Source: Hymenobacter actinosclerus
Lineage (GTDB): Bacteria > Bacteroidota > Bacteroidia > Cytophagales > Hymenobacteraceae
Length of the DNA: 64,000 nucleotides
Direction: 5' to 3'
Assembly (NCBI RefSeq): GCF_900111515.1
Contig: NZ_FOHS01000001.1
Location: forward strand, 441,419 to 505,418
This document shows positions 1-8,332 of the stretch, in pieces (position 1 is the stretch's first letter; every line of letters starts with the position of its first letter). The notes beneath the pieces are model-generated. The model worked only from the letters and a program-made list of their open reading frames with translations, searched no databases and had not been told where the DNA came from. Position numbers and translations under genes: made by a program.

Positions 1-192
1 CTCGATGCGGCGGGCCAGCCGGCGGCTTACCTGGGCGCACTCATCAATGCCCAGGCCCTGCTCGCCGTCGAGCGTGACGGTTACTTTGGGCCGTACGGAG
101 TCCGAAACGGTCAAATCTACCGCGAACAGGGTGCCTTCAAGGGGCAGACTATCGCGCAGCATTTCCAGCAGCAGGTTACGGTCGAGGGTCAT
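1..192 (-). CDS. rimP: Ribosome maturation factor RimP (3' part outside window)
   Basis: Only the first 64 residues are inside the window; the gene continues past base 1. RimP binds the 30S subunit during late assembly. The visible part matches the family N-terminal domain: a short helix (MTLDRNLLLEMLRD), strands around LFAVDLTV and PKVTVTLDG, then GIDECAQVSRRLARRIE, where the acidic-DGE-GIDEC-SR pattern is typical of RimP. Start is the ATG at 190-192. In Bacteroidota rimP is usually followed by nusA and infB; those would lie outside this window. The gene has its own promoter and a terminator-like hairpin in its leader (separate entries). Confidence 0.85.
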   Translation of the reverse strand, partial: MTLDRNLLLEMLRDSLPLEGTLFAVDLTVSDSVRPKVTVTLDGEQGLGIDECAQVSRRLARRIE

Positions 193-227
193 AGGCAGCG
201 GGCCCGGGTAGGGGCAGGAAAAAGAAA

Positions 228-248
228 GAGGGGACGATACGTCCCCTC
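228..248 (-). terminator. GC-rich hairpin plus U-rich tract in the rimP leader
   Basis: GAGGGGACG (228-236) pairs with CGTCCCCTC (240-248), a 9-bp perfect stem with a 3-nt loop. On the minus strand it is followed at once by TTTCTTTTTC. It can end the upstream large gene (stop at 313). It also lies between the rimP promoter box (272-279) and the rimP ATG (192), so it would be inside the rimP leader. Confidence 0.7.
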
Positions 249-271
249 TGGTCTTGCGTCAACTTGTGGGG

Positions 272-302
272 CAAAGGTACAACAAGAAATTGCCGCAAAC
301 AA
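272..302 (-). promoter_or_regulatory. Bacteroidota-type promoter for rimP
   Basis: On the minus strand there is TTG (300-302), a 20-nt spacer, then TACCTTTG (272-279), matching the -33 / -7 pattern of Bacteroidota primary sigma factors. The predicted transcript would start near 265 and carry a leader of about 75 nt that includes the hairpin at 228-248. Confidence 0.65.
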
Positions 303-312
303 GCCGCCGACG

Positions 313-3300
313 CTACCGCAGCACGGTCAGCCAGCCCTTGGCGGTGCGGCCGTCGGCGTCTTTCAGCTGATAATAATATACGCCATCGGGCAGGCCCGTG
401 GCCTGCCAGTCGTCGTGGTAGTCGGCCGTTTCGTACACCTTGCTGCCCCAGCGGTTGTACAGGCTCAGCTGCGTGGTGCGGCAGCTGAAGTAGGGCATGA
501 ACGTCTGGTTTTCCTTGTCGCGGTTGGGCGTGATGATGTTGGGCACGAAGGTGCGGTTGACGATAACCGGCGCGAAGCTGGTTTCGACGGTGCAGTTGGC
601 GTAGCGGGCCACCAGGCGCACGGTGTACCGGCCGGGCTGGGTGAATACGTGCTCGGGGTTTTCCTCCGTCGAGTGGGGGCTGCCGTCGCCAAAATCCCAC
701 TCGTAGGTGCCGCCCGTCAGCACCGGCTTCATGGTGAGCGTAAGCGGGGCGAGGCCGGTGAACTGCGGATACCGCTCGCACACGGGCACCTGCAGCGGCG
801 CGTCGGTGGTGGGCGAGGGGGCCAGCAGCACCCGCCGGGTGGCTGTAACGGCGCAGCCGCTCTCATTTATGGTGTAGGTGAGCGTGAAAATGCCGCCCCG
901 CAGGCGGGTATCGGGGGGCGTGAACAGGCCGGCGGCCGTCACGCCGGGGCCGCTCCAGGTGCCGCCCGCCGGCGTGGCCCCTGTCAGCTGGAAGGGCGTG
1001 GTTTCGTAGGCGCACAGCGTCAGGTCGGGACCGGCTTTGGGCACGGCCGGGGCATTGACGGTGATGGTGGTGCTGGCCGCTCCGCAGGCCAGCGTGTCGC
1101 TGATGGAGTAGGTGAGCGTGAACGTGCCCGGCCCCGACAGGCGCGGGTCGAAGGTGCTGCCGCTCAGGCCCCGCGGGCCGCTCCAGGTGCCGCCCGCCGG
1201 CGTGCCCTGCAGCGTTACCGGGCCGGCCGTGGCGCACACAGGAGCCAGCGGGGCCAGCGTTACCGGTAGCGGCTTGGCCACAATCAGGGCCATGGGGCGG
1301 GTGCTTACGCAGATGCCGGTGGCCTGCACCGTGTACTGGAGCACGTTGCGGCCCACCAGCTCGGGCGTGGGCCGGAACTCGTAGCGCCCATCGGGGCGGC
1401 GCACCACGCCGGGGCCGCTCCAGGTGCCGCCCGCCGGTTGCCCGCCCAGCAGCACCGGCCCATCGGAGGCGCAGGCGTAGCGGGTGGCGCCGGGGTCGGC
1501 GGTAATGATGTCGAAGTTGATGGCAAAGGCGGCGTTGTTGCAGTTGCTGCTGCCGTTGCGGTCGGTATAGAAACTGGCGCCCGGCGGCACCGGGAAACCC
1601 TGGGTGCCGCCGCAGCCGCCGCACACGGCCTGGTACACCACGCCTTTCTTGCTGAAGCGCGATGTGCCGCCATCCACGTGCTCGCCGCGGCCGCCCTGCT
1701 CGCCATAAAACGTGGCGTATTCGAGCTTGGTGAGGCCGGCCGCGAATTCAGCCAGGTAGAAGTCGTTGCCGTCGGTGGTGCGCTGGGCGGCGTCGGGCGT
1801 AACGGGCAGGTTGCGGGTGGTGCCGGTGCTGTAGCCCCGGTTGGTCGAGCCGCCCCAGCCCGCCACGTACACCCGCTCGCAGTCATCGACCAGAAAAGCA
1901 GTGGGCGACAGTTCGTGCTCCGACTGGGCCGAGCCGAACGTGGTGCTGAACATGGTGGTGCTGAGCGTGGCGTCGAGCTTATGAATAAACTGCTGGGCGC
2001 CGGGCGTGCCGTAGAGGCCGGGCGTTTTGGGGTAGGCCTTGGAGTTGGTCTGGCCCAGCACGTACACGTCGCCGCTGTTGTCGAGCTGCACAAAAAAGGC
2101 CAGCTCGTCGGCCGAGGTACCCAGGTAGGTGCCGTGGCGCAGGCTGCCGCCGCCCGGGGCCAGGGCCACCACAAAACCCTCACGTCCGCCCGCCGCCTGG
2201 GGCTGCAGGCTGCCCGCCACCGTGGGGAAATCCGTGCCGGTGCTGGCGCCGCCCACGTACAGCAGGCGCTCGGGTGTGAGCTGCAAGGAAAAGGCCGCAT
2301 CGGCGCCGGTGCCGCCCAGGTAGGTGCTCCAGTTCAGGCGGTCGAGCAGGCGGGGCAGCTGGCAGACTACCGCGTCGGTGGCCCCGCGCAGGGTTTTCTG
2401 CAGGGCCCCGGCCACCGGAAAGTCGGCGCTGCTGGTCGTGGAGGCAATGTACACGTTGTTGTCGCCGTCCGTGAGCACGTCGCCCCGGAACTGGTCGCCG
2501 TAGTTGTTGGCCAGGTTCAGGTTGAGTCCGTCGTTGGCCGAGCCGCCCAGGTAGGTGGCGGCCAGCAGCCGGTTGCCGTCGGGGCCGAGCGTGGCCACAA
2601 ACAGGTCGGAACCTTCGGGGTAGCCCGTCTGGTCGAGCACCCCGCCGCCCAGCGGGTTCACCGGCTGCCCGCCCCGGAAGGAGCGCTGGGCCGCCGGCGC
2701 AATTACGGGGAAGTTGTTTGAGCCGGTGCTACCCAGAATTACCAGCTCGTTGCGGCCGTTCACGACCAGGCTGTGGGGCGCATCGGTGCGGGCCCCGCCC
2801 AGGTAGGTGGCGTAGAGGCGGGCCGCCGGGCCGCTGGTGGTTACCTTATACTTGATGATGGCCACGTCGGCCATACCCGCGAAGCTGGTCTGGAACGCGC
2901 CCGTTGATACCGGGTAGCCCGGCCCGAAAGCCACGCCGCCCGAGTACATATTGCCCTGCGCGTCGTAGGTGGCCGTGAAGCCCCAGTTGTCGGCCAGCGA
3001 GCCGGTAAACGACGAAAACAGCACAGTCGGGTCGATGGTCAGCGACAGCTTGGGGTCGTAGCTGCCCAGGCGGAAGCCCACGGTGGCGCCCCGCAGCTCG
3101 AAGCGGCAGCTCACGGGCAGCCGCCGGCCCGCGGCTGTGGTCTGCCAGGCCAGGGGCGCCTGCTCGACGATGGTGCCCACGCTGGTTTCAATCAGCAGCT
3201 GGCCCTCGGCCGAAAGGCGTACGGCGTCGGGGCCGGCGTAGCGCAGGCGGATGTTGTCGGGCTTGGCGCCAGGGGCCAGCTCGAAGTCGTACTCGAGGTG

Positions 3301-3804
3301 CTGGCCGGCGTTTTCGTACACCCGCACCTCAATGCCGGGGTACACGCCCTGGTAGCGCACCTGCCGGTAGCCGGTTACGCCGCTGGCCCACTCGCGCGGG
3401 TTGCTGCCCAAAAAGTAGTTGCGCGTGCCGGCCGTGGCCTGCTCGGGCAGCAGCGCGGCCCGGGCGTTGCCGCCCTCAAACGACACCGTATAGGCATGGC
3501 CACGGGCCTCGGCGGGCGCCGCCGTAGTCGGCCGTGGCTGGTCGGTGTCCCCGCCTTCGCTCTGGTGATGGTTGAGCTGCCCGAAGGTGGCCGCGCTCAG
3601 AAACGAATAGGTGAAGCCGGTGGACGTAAGGTAGAGCCGCCCGCCGGGCAGCTCGGCCTGGTAACGCACAATTTTGGGCCACTGGCCCTTGTTTTCTACG
3701 AATTCCAGCGTTTTTCCGGGGCCCGGCGCGGCAGCGGGGCGGGGCGCGCCGGCCAGCGGCAGGTGCAGCAGCAAACACAGCCAAAGCAGTAGTAGTCTAT
3801 TCAT
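313..3804 (-). CDS. Large T9SS-exported protein: DUF7948, SBBP propeller repeats, PKD, gliding-type sorting domain
   Basis: 1163 residues, probably a secreted or surface protein. The start is taken at the ATG of MNRLLLLW (3802-3804), which begins a clean signal peptide; an in-frame ATG 33 nt upstream adds a poor leader. Order of regions: signal peptide (1-20), a DUF7948-type region beginning with the FVENKGQW motif (about 35-265), beta-propeller style SBBP repeats with YLGG at several positions (about 280-740), three repeats containing PAGGTWSGP (about 790-980), a PKD domain (YEWDFGDGSP, about 1040-1090), and a C-terminal type B T9SS sorting domain with FVPNIITPNRD, YNRWGSKVY and DGVYYYQLKDADG. 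Family knowledge implies export by the type IX system and cell-surface attachment. Substrate or partner unknown. Convergent with nothing; rimP follows on the same strand. Confidence 0.85.
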   Translation of the reverse strand: MNRLLLLWLCLLLHLPLAGAPRPAAAPGPGKTLEFVENKGQWPKIVRYQAELPGGRLYLTSTGFTYSFLSAATFGQLNHHQSEGGDTDQPRPTTAAPAEARGHAYTVSFEGGNARAALLPEQATAGTRNYFLGSNPREWASGVTGYRQVRYQGVYPGIEVRVYENAGQHLEYDFELAPGAKPDNIRLRYAGPDAVRLSAEGQLLIETSVGTIVEQAPLAWQTTAAGRRLPVSCRFELRGATVGFRLGSYDPKLSLTIDPTVLFSSFTGSLADNWGFTATYDAQGNMYSGGVAFGPGYPVSTGAFQTSFAGMADVAIIKYKVTTSGPAARLYATYLGGARTDAPHSLVVNGRNELVILGSTGSNNFPVIAPAAQRSFRGGQPVNPLGGGVLDQTGYPEGSDLFVATLGPDGNRLLAATYLGGSANDGLNLNLANNYGDQFRGDVLTDGDNNVYIASTTSSADFPVAGALQKTLRGATDAVVCQLPRLLDRLNWSTYLGGTGADAAFSLQLTPERLLYVGGASTGTDFPTVAGSLQPQAAGGREGFVVALAPGGGSLRHGTYLGTSADELAFFVQLDNSGDVYVLGQTNSKAYPKTPGLYGTPGAQQFIHKLDATLSTTMFSTTFGSAQSEHELSPTAFLVDDCERVYVAGWGGSTNRGYSTGTTRNLPVTPDAAQRTTDGNDFYLAEFAAGLTKLEYATFYGEQGGRGEHVDGGTSRFSKKGVVYQAVCGGCGGTQGFPVPPGASFYTDRNGSSNCNNAAFAINFDIITADPGATRYACASDGPVLLGGQPAGGTWSGPGVVRRPDGRYEFRPTPELVGRNVLQYTVQATGICVSTRPMALIVAKPLPVTLAPLAPVCATAGPVTLQGTPAGGTWSGPRGLSGSTFDPRLSGPGTFTLTYSISDTLACGAASTTITVNAPAVPKAGPDLTLCAYETTPFQLTGATPAGGTWSGPGVTAAGLFTPPDTRLRGGIFTLTYTINESGCAVTATRRVLLAPSPTTDAPLQVPVCERYPQFTGLAPLTLTMKPVLTGGTYEWDFGDGSPHSTEENPEHVFTQPGRYTVRLVARYANCTVETSFAPVIVNRTFVPNIITPNRDKENQTFMPYFSCRTTQLSLYNRWGSKVYETADYHDDWQATGLPDGVYYYQLKDADGRTAKGWLTVLR

Positions 3805-3910
3805 ATAGAGAAGGATAAAATGCCCGGGAAGATACAAAACCGGCCGCGCAAACCCGTTATAAACTTGGCTGCCAACAGGGGCCGGTAATGCGGGGCCCGA
3901 CCGGAAGAAC

Positions 3911-3918
3911 TACCTTTG
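3911..3918 (+). promoter_or_regulatory. -7 promoter box TACCTTTG upstream of the EEP gene
   Basis: TACCTTTG matches TAnnTTTG. Transcription would begin near 3925, which argues that translation starts at GTG 3954 (or TTG 3948) and not at the in-frame ATG 3888. No clear -33 element was found at the usual distance. Confidence 0.5.
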
Positions 3919-3953
3919 CTTACCAGCCGAAGGTTGGTAGAAAAGAGTTGCCC

Positions 3954-5087
3954 GTGCGTCGTTCGTTTGCTTTCAAGTGCACTTTGCTGGTGATGGGGTG
4001 GGTGCTGCTGGCCATTGCCTGCGAGCAGCTGCCAGCCTACACTTTCTGGCCGGCCATTTTCGGGGCCCTCACGCTGCCCGTGGCCCTGGCCCTGAACCTG
4101 CTGGCGGCCGGCTACTGGCTGCTGCGGCGCTGGCCGGTGGCGCTGTTGCCGCTGGCGCTGGCCGTGCTCACGTGGCCCCACTTCCAGCGCGGGCTGGCTT
4201 TGCACCCGTTGCGCCTGACCACGGCCGCCGAGCCGGCCACCGCCGGGCCGGTGGTGCAGGTGCTGTCGGCCAACGTGCGCATCTTCAACGTGTACCCGCA
4301 GCTGCGCAACAACGGCCTGCAATCCTCGAAGGAGATGGTGCGCTGGCTGGCCGAAAATCCGGCCGACGTACTGTGTTTGCAGGAGTTCTACAACGAGCCC
4401 ATCGGCACCAAATCGGCTGATGGCAACGTGTTCCGGACGATGGAGAAAATCGGCAAGCAGGCCGGGCGCGAGTCGTTTCTGTCGAAGACGCTCACCAACG
4501 GCGCCGGGGCCGAGTTCGGCATGGCCATCTTCTCGCGCTTTCCCATCGTGAGCCGCGGCACCATTCAGTTCGGCAAGCTCACCCAGAACCACGGCATGTG
4601 GGTTGATCTGCAGCTGCCCAGCCAGGATACCATCCGGGTGTACAGCTTCCATCTGCAGAGCATGAGCATGGACGAGCGCGACATCGTGGACAGCTACTCC
4701 AGCAAGTCGGGCCTGAAAAAGAAGGGCTTGGGGCTGCTGCGGCGCTTCAAGCGCGGGGCCGTGCTGCGGCACGCCCAGATTGATACGCTGGTGGCCCGCT
4801 TCGCCAAGTGCCCCTACCCGATGCTGCTTTGCGCCGACCTCAACGACGTGCCCTACAGCTACAGCTACGACCAGCTGGCCGACCACTTCCAGAACGCCTG
4901 GACGGCCGTGGGCAACGGCGTGGGCAGCACCTACAACGGCCGGATTCCCTTCCTGCGCATCGACAACCAGTTTGCCAGTCCCCGCTGGCAGGTGCGCGAC
5001 TTCTGGGTGAACTACGAAATCCCTTACTCCGACCACTTCCCTACCACGGCCACCTACCAGCTGATGCCGAAAACGGAGCCGCAGTAG
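3954..5087 (+). CDS. Membrane-anchored endonuclease/exonuclease/phosphatase family protein
   Basis: About 377 residues. Three hydrophobic segments lie in the first 85 residues, followed by an EEP-fold domain. Visible catalytic-type motifs are the Asn of LSANVRIFN, the Glu of LCLQEF, the Asp/Asn of CADLNDVP and the terminal SDHFP. These fit the DNase I-like metal-dependent phosphodiesterase fold; the true substrate (nucleic acid, phospholipid or sugar phosphate) cannot be told. An ATG at 3888 is in frame and would add 22 residues, but the -7 box at 3911-3918 lies inside that extension, so a GTG start is preferred. Monocistronic, divergent from the large T9SS gene. Confidence 0.75.
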   Translation: MRRSFAFKCTLLVMGWVLLAIACEQLPAYTFWPAIFGALTLPVALALNLLAAGYWLLRRWPVALLPLALAVLTWPHFQRGLALHPLRLTTAAEPATAGPVVQVLSANVRIFNVYPQLRNNGLQSSKEMVRWLAENPADVLCLQEFYNEPIGTKSADGNVFRTMEKIGKQAGRESFLSKTLTNGAGAEFGMAIFSRFPIVSRGTIQFGKLTQNHGMWVDLQLPSQDTIRVYSFHLQSMSMDERDIVDSYSSKSGLKKKGLGLLRRFKRGAVLRHAQIDTLVARFAKCPYPMLLCADLNDVPYSYSYDQLADHFQNAWTAVGNGVGSTYNGRIPFLRIDNQFASPRWQVRDFWVNYEIPYSDHFPTTATYQLMPKTEPQ

Positions 5088-5429
5088 CAGTGGGTTGGAA
5101 TGGCCCGTGGTGCTGAACAATGCGGAACGCCGCAGGAGGCTTAATCACCCCGCTGTTTTATACTGGCTGCTGGTCTTTATAAACCACCGATTGAACTTTA
5201 TAGACCAGCCAATCGGGTTTTTGTGCCGTTTGAGTTGGCTTTTAGACTTTGTTCGCCATAATTCGGGCCGATTGGTTGGGGTTTTGTTGTTTCCCCGCAC
5301 TCTGGAAAACTGCCGTTACTTTTGCATCGCCCCCACGCACGCCCAGACGTCGCCTTCAACCAAGCGGAATTCCCTGTAAATCAAAAACGAAAGCGAATAG
5401 CTATCAGCTGTTAGCTAACAGTTCAATAT
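5088..5429. other. Intergenic region, 342 bp, with hairpin and cysS promoter
   Basis: No gene seen. It holds an imperfect inverted repeat, CTGGTCTTTATAAA (5170-5183) with TTTATAGACCAG (5197-5208), the -7 box TACTTTTG (5317-5324) for cysS, and just before cysS a short tract of the AGCTATCAGCTGTTAGC type (5398-5420). That tract resembles the repeat family found at 8065-8318 and 41909-42123. Confidence 0.6.
5317..5324 (+). promoter_or_regulatory. -7 promoter box TACTTTTG for cysS
   Basis: TACTTTTG fits TAnnTTTG about 105 nt before the cysS ATG. T-rich sequence lies upstream, but the -33 spacing is not ideal. Confidence 0.5.
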
Positions 5430-6929
5430 ATGTCTCTCTCGCTCTACAATACGCTTACCCGCCAGAAAGCCCCATTCGAACCGCTAAATGCGCCCTTCGT
5501 GGGCGTGTACCTGTGCGGCCCGACGGTGTATAGCGAGGCCCACGTGGGCAATGCCCGGGGCCCGGTGGTGTTCGACGTGCTCACGCGCTACCTGCGCTAC
5601 CTGGAGTATACGGTGCGCTACGTGCGCAACATTACCGACGTAGGCCACCTCGTTGACGATGCCGACGAGGGCGAGGACAAAATCGGCCGCATTGCCCGCG
5701 CCCGGCAGGTGGAGCCGATGGAAGTGGCCGAGGGCTACACCAACCTGTACCAGGACCACATGGCGGCCCTGGGCTGCCTGCCGCCCGACATCACGCCCCG
5801 CGCCAGCGGCCACATCATCGAGCAAATCGAGATGGTGGAGCAGATTATAGCCAACGGCTTCGGCTACGAGGTAAACGGCTCGGTGTACTTTGATGTGCCC
5901 GCTTACAACGCCGCCGGCAACGAATATGGCAAGCTCTCGAACCGGGTGGTGGAGGAGTTGCTGGCCGGCTCGCGCGACAACCTCACGGGCCAAGACGAGA
6001 AGCGCAGCCCGCTGGATTTCGCCCTCTGGAAGCGGGCCGATGAGCGCCACCTCATGCGCTGGCCCTCGCCCTGGGGCGAAGGTTTCCCCGGCTGGCACCT
6101 CGAATGCTCGGCCATGAGCCGCAAGTACCTCGGCGCCGAATTTGACATCCACGGTGGCGGACTCGACCTCATGTTTCCGCACCACGAGTGCGAAATTGCC
6201 CAGAGCCAGGCCTGCGAGCACCCCACCAACGAGGCCCGGGTGTGGATGCACAACAACATGATTACCGTGAATGGCCAGAAGATGAGCAAGTCGGCAGGCA
6301 ACTTCATCACCATCAGCCAGCTGTTCAGCGGCGAGAATGAGGTGCTGGCCCAGGCCTACTCGCCCATGACGGCCCGCTTCTTCCTGCTCCAGGCCCACTA
6401 CCGCAGCCCCGTCGATATTACCGACGAGGGCTTGCAGGCCGCCGGCAAGGGCTACCGCAAGCTGATGAACGGCCTGCGCCTGCTCGACAAGCTGCAACTG
6501 CCCCAGGGCCTCGGAGCCGCCGCCGACACCAGCGCCGCCGACGCCGAGCTGCGCAAGCTGGCCGCCGACTGCTTCGCGGGCCTCAACGACGACCTGAACA
6601 CGGCCCGCACCCTGGCTAGCCTGTTCAACCTGCTGCGCAAGCTGAATGGCTACGCCGCCAAGCCCGACACGCTGGCCCAGGTGAGCCCCGCCGCCCTGGC
6701 CGAAGCTACCGCCACCTACCGCACGCTGGTGCAGGACGTGCTGGGCCTGCGCGACGAGCCCCGCGCCAGCGCCGAGGACCTGCTGGGCCTCACGCTGCAC
6801 TTCTACCAGGAAGCCAAAGCCGCCAAAGACTACGGCAAGGTCGACGAAATCCGGGCCGCGCTCAAGCAGCAGGGCATCGTGGTGAAGGACACCAAAACCG
6901 GCGTCGACTGGGCGTACAGTGAGGAGTAG
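5430..6929 (+). CDS. cysS: Cysteinyl-tRNA synthetase
   Basis: 499 residues, near the usual length. CysRS charges tRNA-Cys with cysteine using ATP. Class I signatures are clear: [16 protein letters not shown] holds the first zinc cysteine and the HxGN form of the HIGH motif, and [12 protein letters not shown] holds KMSKS. Further zinc ligands are in WHLECSAMS and PHHECEIAQ. The C-terminal helical anticodon-stem domain spans about 330-490. The ATG at 5430 gives the standard N-terminus [13 protein letters not shown]. Stand-alone gene with its own promoter. A 37-bp inverted repeat (6933-7027) begins three bases after the stop. Confidence 0.97.
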   Translation: MSLSLYNTLTRQKAPFEPLNAPFVGVYLCGPTVYSEAHVGNARGPVVFDVLTRYLRYLEYTVRYVRNITDVGHLVDDADEGEDKIGRIARARQVEPMEVAEGYTNLYQDHMAALGCLPPDITPRASGHIIEQIEMVEQIIANGFGYEVNGSVYFDVPAYNAAGNEYGKLSNRVVEELLAGSRDNLTGQDEKRSPLDFALWKRADERHLMRWPSPWGEGFPGWHLECSAMSRKYLGAEFDIHGGGLDLMFPHHECEIAQSQACEHPTNEARVWMHNNMITVNGQKMSKSAGNFITISQLFSGENEVLAQAYSPMTARFFLLQAHYRSPVDITDEGLQAAGKGYRKLMNGLRLLDKLQLPQGLGAAADTSAADAELRKLAADCFAGLNDDLNTARTLASLFNLLRKLNGYAAKPDTLAQVSPAALAEATATYRTLVQDVLGLRDEPRASAEDLLGLTLHFYQEAKAAKDYGKVDEIRAALKQQGIVVKDTKTGVDWAYSEE

Positions 6930-6932
6930 GAA

Positions 6933-7027
6933 AGCGGCAGGCGTTGAGCTGCAAGCCGCAAGCTGCAAGTATCGGCCATAGGAACAAAAGCTTGTAGCTT
7001 GCGGCTTGTAGCTCAACGCCTACCGCT
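6933..7027. repeat. Long inverted repeat after cysS (AGCTRCAAGC family)
   Basis: Arms 6933-6969 and 6991-7027 match at 34 of 37 positions around a 21-nt loop. The arms are built from short words such as GCTGCAAG / GCTACAAG. The same words form the arms at 53206-53368. Likely a 3'-end hairpin for cysS, but not a classic U-run terminator. Confidence 0.8.
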
Positions 7028-7053
7028 CCATTTATTAGAAGCGTTTCTGTCCC

Positions 7054-8064
7054 ATGAAAACCATCCTCCGACTTGCCCCGGCCGCGCTGGCGGGCCTGCT
7101 GCTGCTCACCGGCTGTCCCGGCCAGAAAGACACCACCGATACGGTGGCCACCGAAGCCGCCGCCCTGCCCAAAACGCCCGCCTTCAACGCCGATTCGGCC
7201 TATGCTTATACGGCCCGGCAAGTGGCTTTCGGGCCCCGGGTGCCCAACACGGCGGCCCACGTAAAAACCGGCGACTGGATAATCGGGCAGTTCAAGAAGT
7301 ATGGCCTCACGGTGCAGGAGCAGCCTTTTGAGGCGAAGGCTTTTGATGGCAACATTCTGAAGTCGCGCAACATTATTGCCCGCTACAACCCCGCGGCCCC
7401 GCGCCGGGTTGCCGTGTTTGCCCACTGGGACACCCGCCCCTTCGCCGACAAGGACACCGAGAACAAGAACGCCCCGCTCGATGGCGCCTCCGACGGGGCC
7501 AGCGGCGTGGCCGTAGCCCTGGAGCTGGCCCGCGTGCTGGCCGCCCAGCCCGATAGCCTGGCCCCTGGCGTAGGCGTCGATTTCATCCTCTTCGACTCGG
7601 AGGACTATGGCTACGACGGCGTAACGCAGGCCGACAAAAAGAACCTGCTCGGCAGCCAGGATACGTGGTGCCTGGGCTCGCAATATTGGGCCAAGAACGT
7701 GGTGCCCGCTAACTACAAGCCCAACTTCGGCATCCTGCTCGATATGGTAGGGGCGAAGGGCGCCAAGTTCAGCCGCGAGGGCCTCTCGCGCGAAAAGGCC
7801 CCCGACGTGGTGGAGAAAGTCTGGAATACAGCCTCACAGCTCGGTTTTTCCGACTTTTTCCTCTTTGCTGATGGTTTTTCGGTTGACGACGACCATGTGT
7901 ACACCAACCAGGCCGGCGTCCGGACCATCGACATCATCGACTTTCTACCCAACGGCGAGTTCCAGCCCTACCACCACACCACCCAGGACAACATGAGCGT
8001 CATCGACCGGCGCACCCTCCAGGCCGTGGGCCAGACAGTGCTGACGGTGATTTACGGCGAGTAG
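7054..8064 (+). CDS. M28 family zinc peptidase / glutaminyl cyclase-like lipoprotein
   Basis: 336 residues. Lipoprotein signal with lipobox LLTGC (Cys21), so probably anchored in the envelope facing the periplasm or surface. The body is an M28 fold with two-zinc ligands visible: His/Asp in AHWDTRPFAD, Asp in GASDGASGVA, the Glu pair in FDSEDYG, Asp in LLDMVG and His in YHHTTQDN. In Bacteroidota this subgroup is often called glutamine cyclotransferase or M28 aminopeptidase; which reaction applies cannot be decided from sequence. The ATG at 7054 starts the signal peptide directly. Confidence 0.85.
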   Translation: MKTILRLAPAALAGLLLLTGCPGQKDTTDTVATEAAALPKTPAFNADSAYAYTARQVAFGPRVPNTAAHVKTGDWIIGQFKKYGLTVQEQPFEAKAFDGNILKSRNIIARYNPAAPRRVAVFAHWDTRPFADKDTENKNAPLDGASDGASGVAVALELARVLAAQPDSLAPGVGVDFILFDSEDYGYDGVTQADKKNLLGSQDTWCLGSQYWAKNVVPANYKPNFGILLDMVGAKGAKFSREGLSREKAPDVVEKVWNTASQLGFSDFFLFADGFSVDDDHVYTNQAGVRTIDIIDFLPNGEFQPYHHTTQDNMSVIDRRTLQAVGQTVLTVIYGE

Positions 8065-8318
8065 TTTTTGAGCTATTAGCTTCCGCCGAATGAGGCGGAT
8101 GGTGGCCCTAAGTGGCCCAAGCGGCTTTTCTAAAAGTGAATCTGAAATGCAAAAGAGCCCTGGCAACGCAAGCTGCCGGGGCTTCTGGCGTTACTGCTTT
8201 TCTCACGGCTCATTACGCGGCACATCATCGAGCAGGAAATCAAGCCGGACTACCCGCAAAATTCTGCCAGTCAGAACAAAAGCTAATAGCTATCAGCTAA
8301 AAGCCAACAGCTCAAAAA
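8065..8318. repeat. Unequal inverted repeat pair flanking the 8.1-8.3 kb spacer
   Basis: The left arm TTTTTGAGCTATTAGCTT (8065-8082) pairs with a longer right arm at 8279-8318. The right arm carries an extra block of about 21 nt made of AGCTGATAGCT-type words. The 196 bp between them hold no ORF and no other signal that I recognise, apart from a short GCCGGGGCTTCTGGC stretch. Same word family as 5398-5420 and 41909-42123. Confidence 0.6.
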
Positions 8319-8332
8319 AGCAGCTCCAAAAA

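Noticed and set aside
1438..2721. Long plus-strand open frame over the T9SS protein
   Set aside because: Shadow of a clearly coding gene with signal peptide and sorting domain on the other strand.
5484..7016. A 510-codon open frame antisense to cysS
   Set aside because: Same GC shadow effect; no domain, and cysS is unmistakable.
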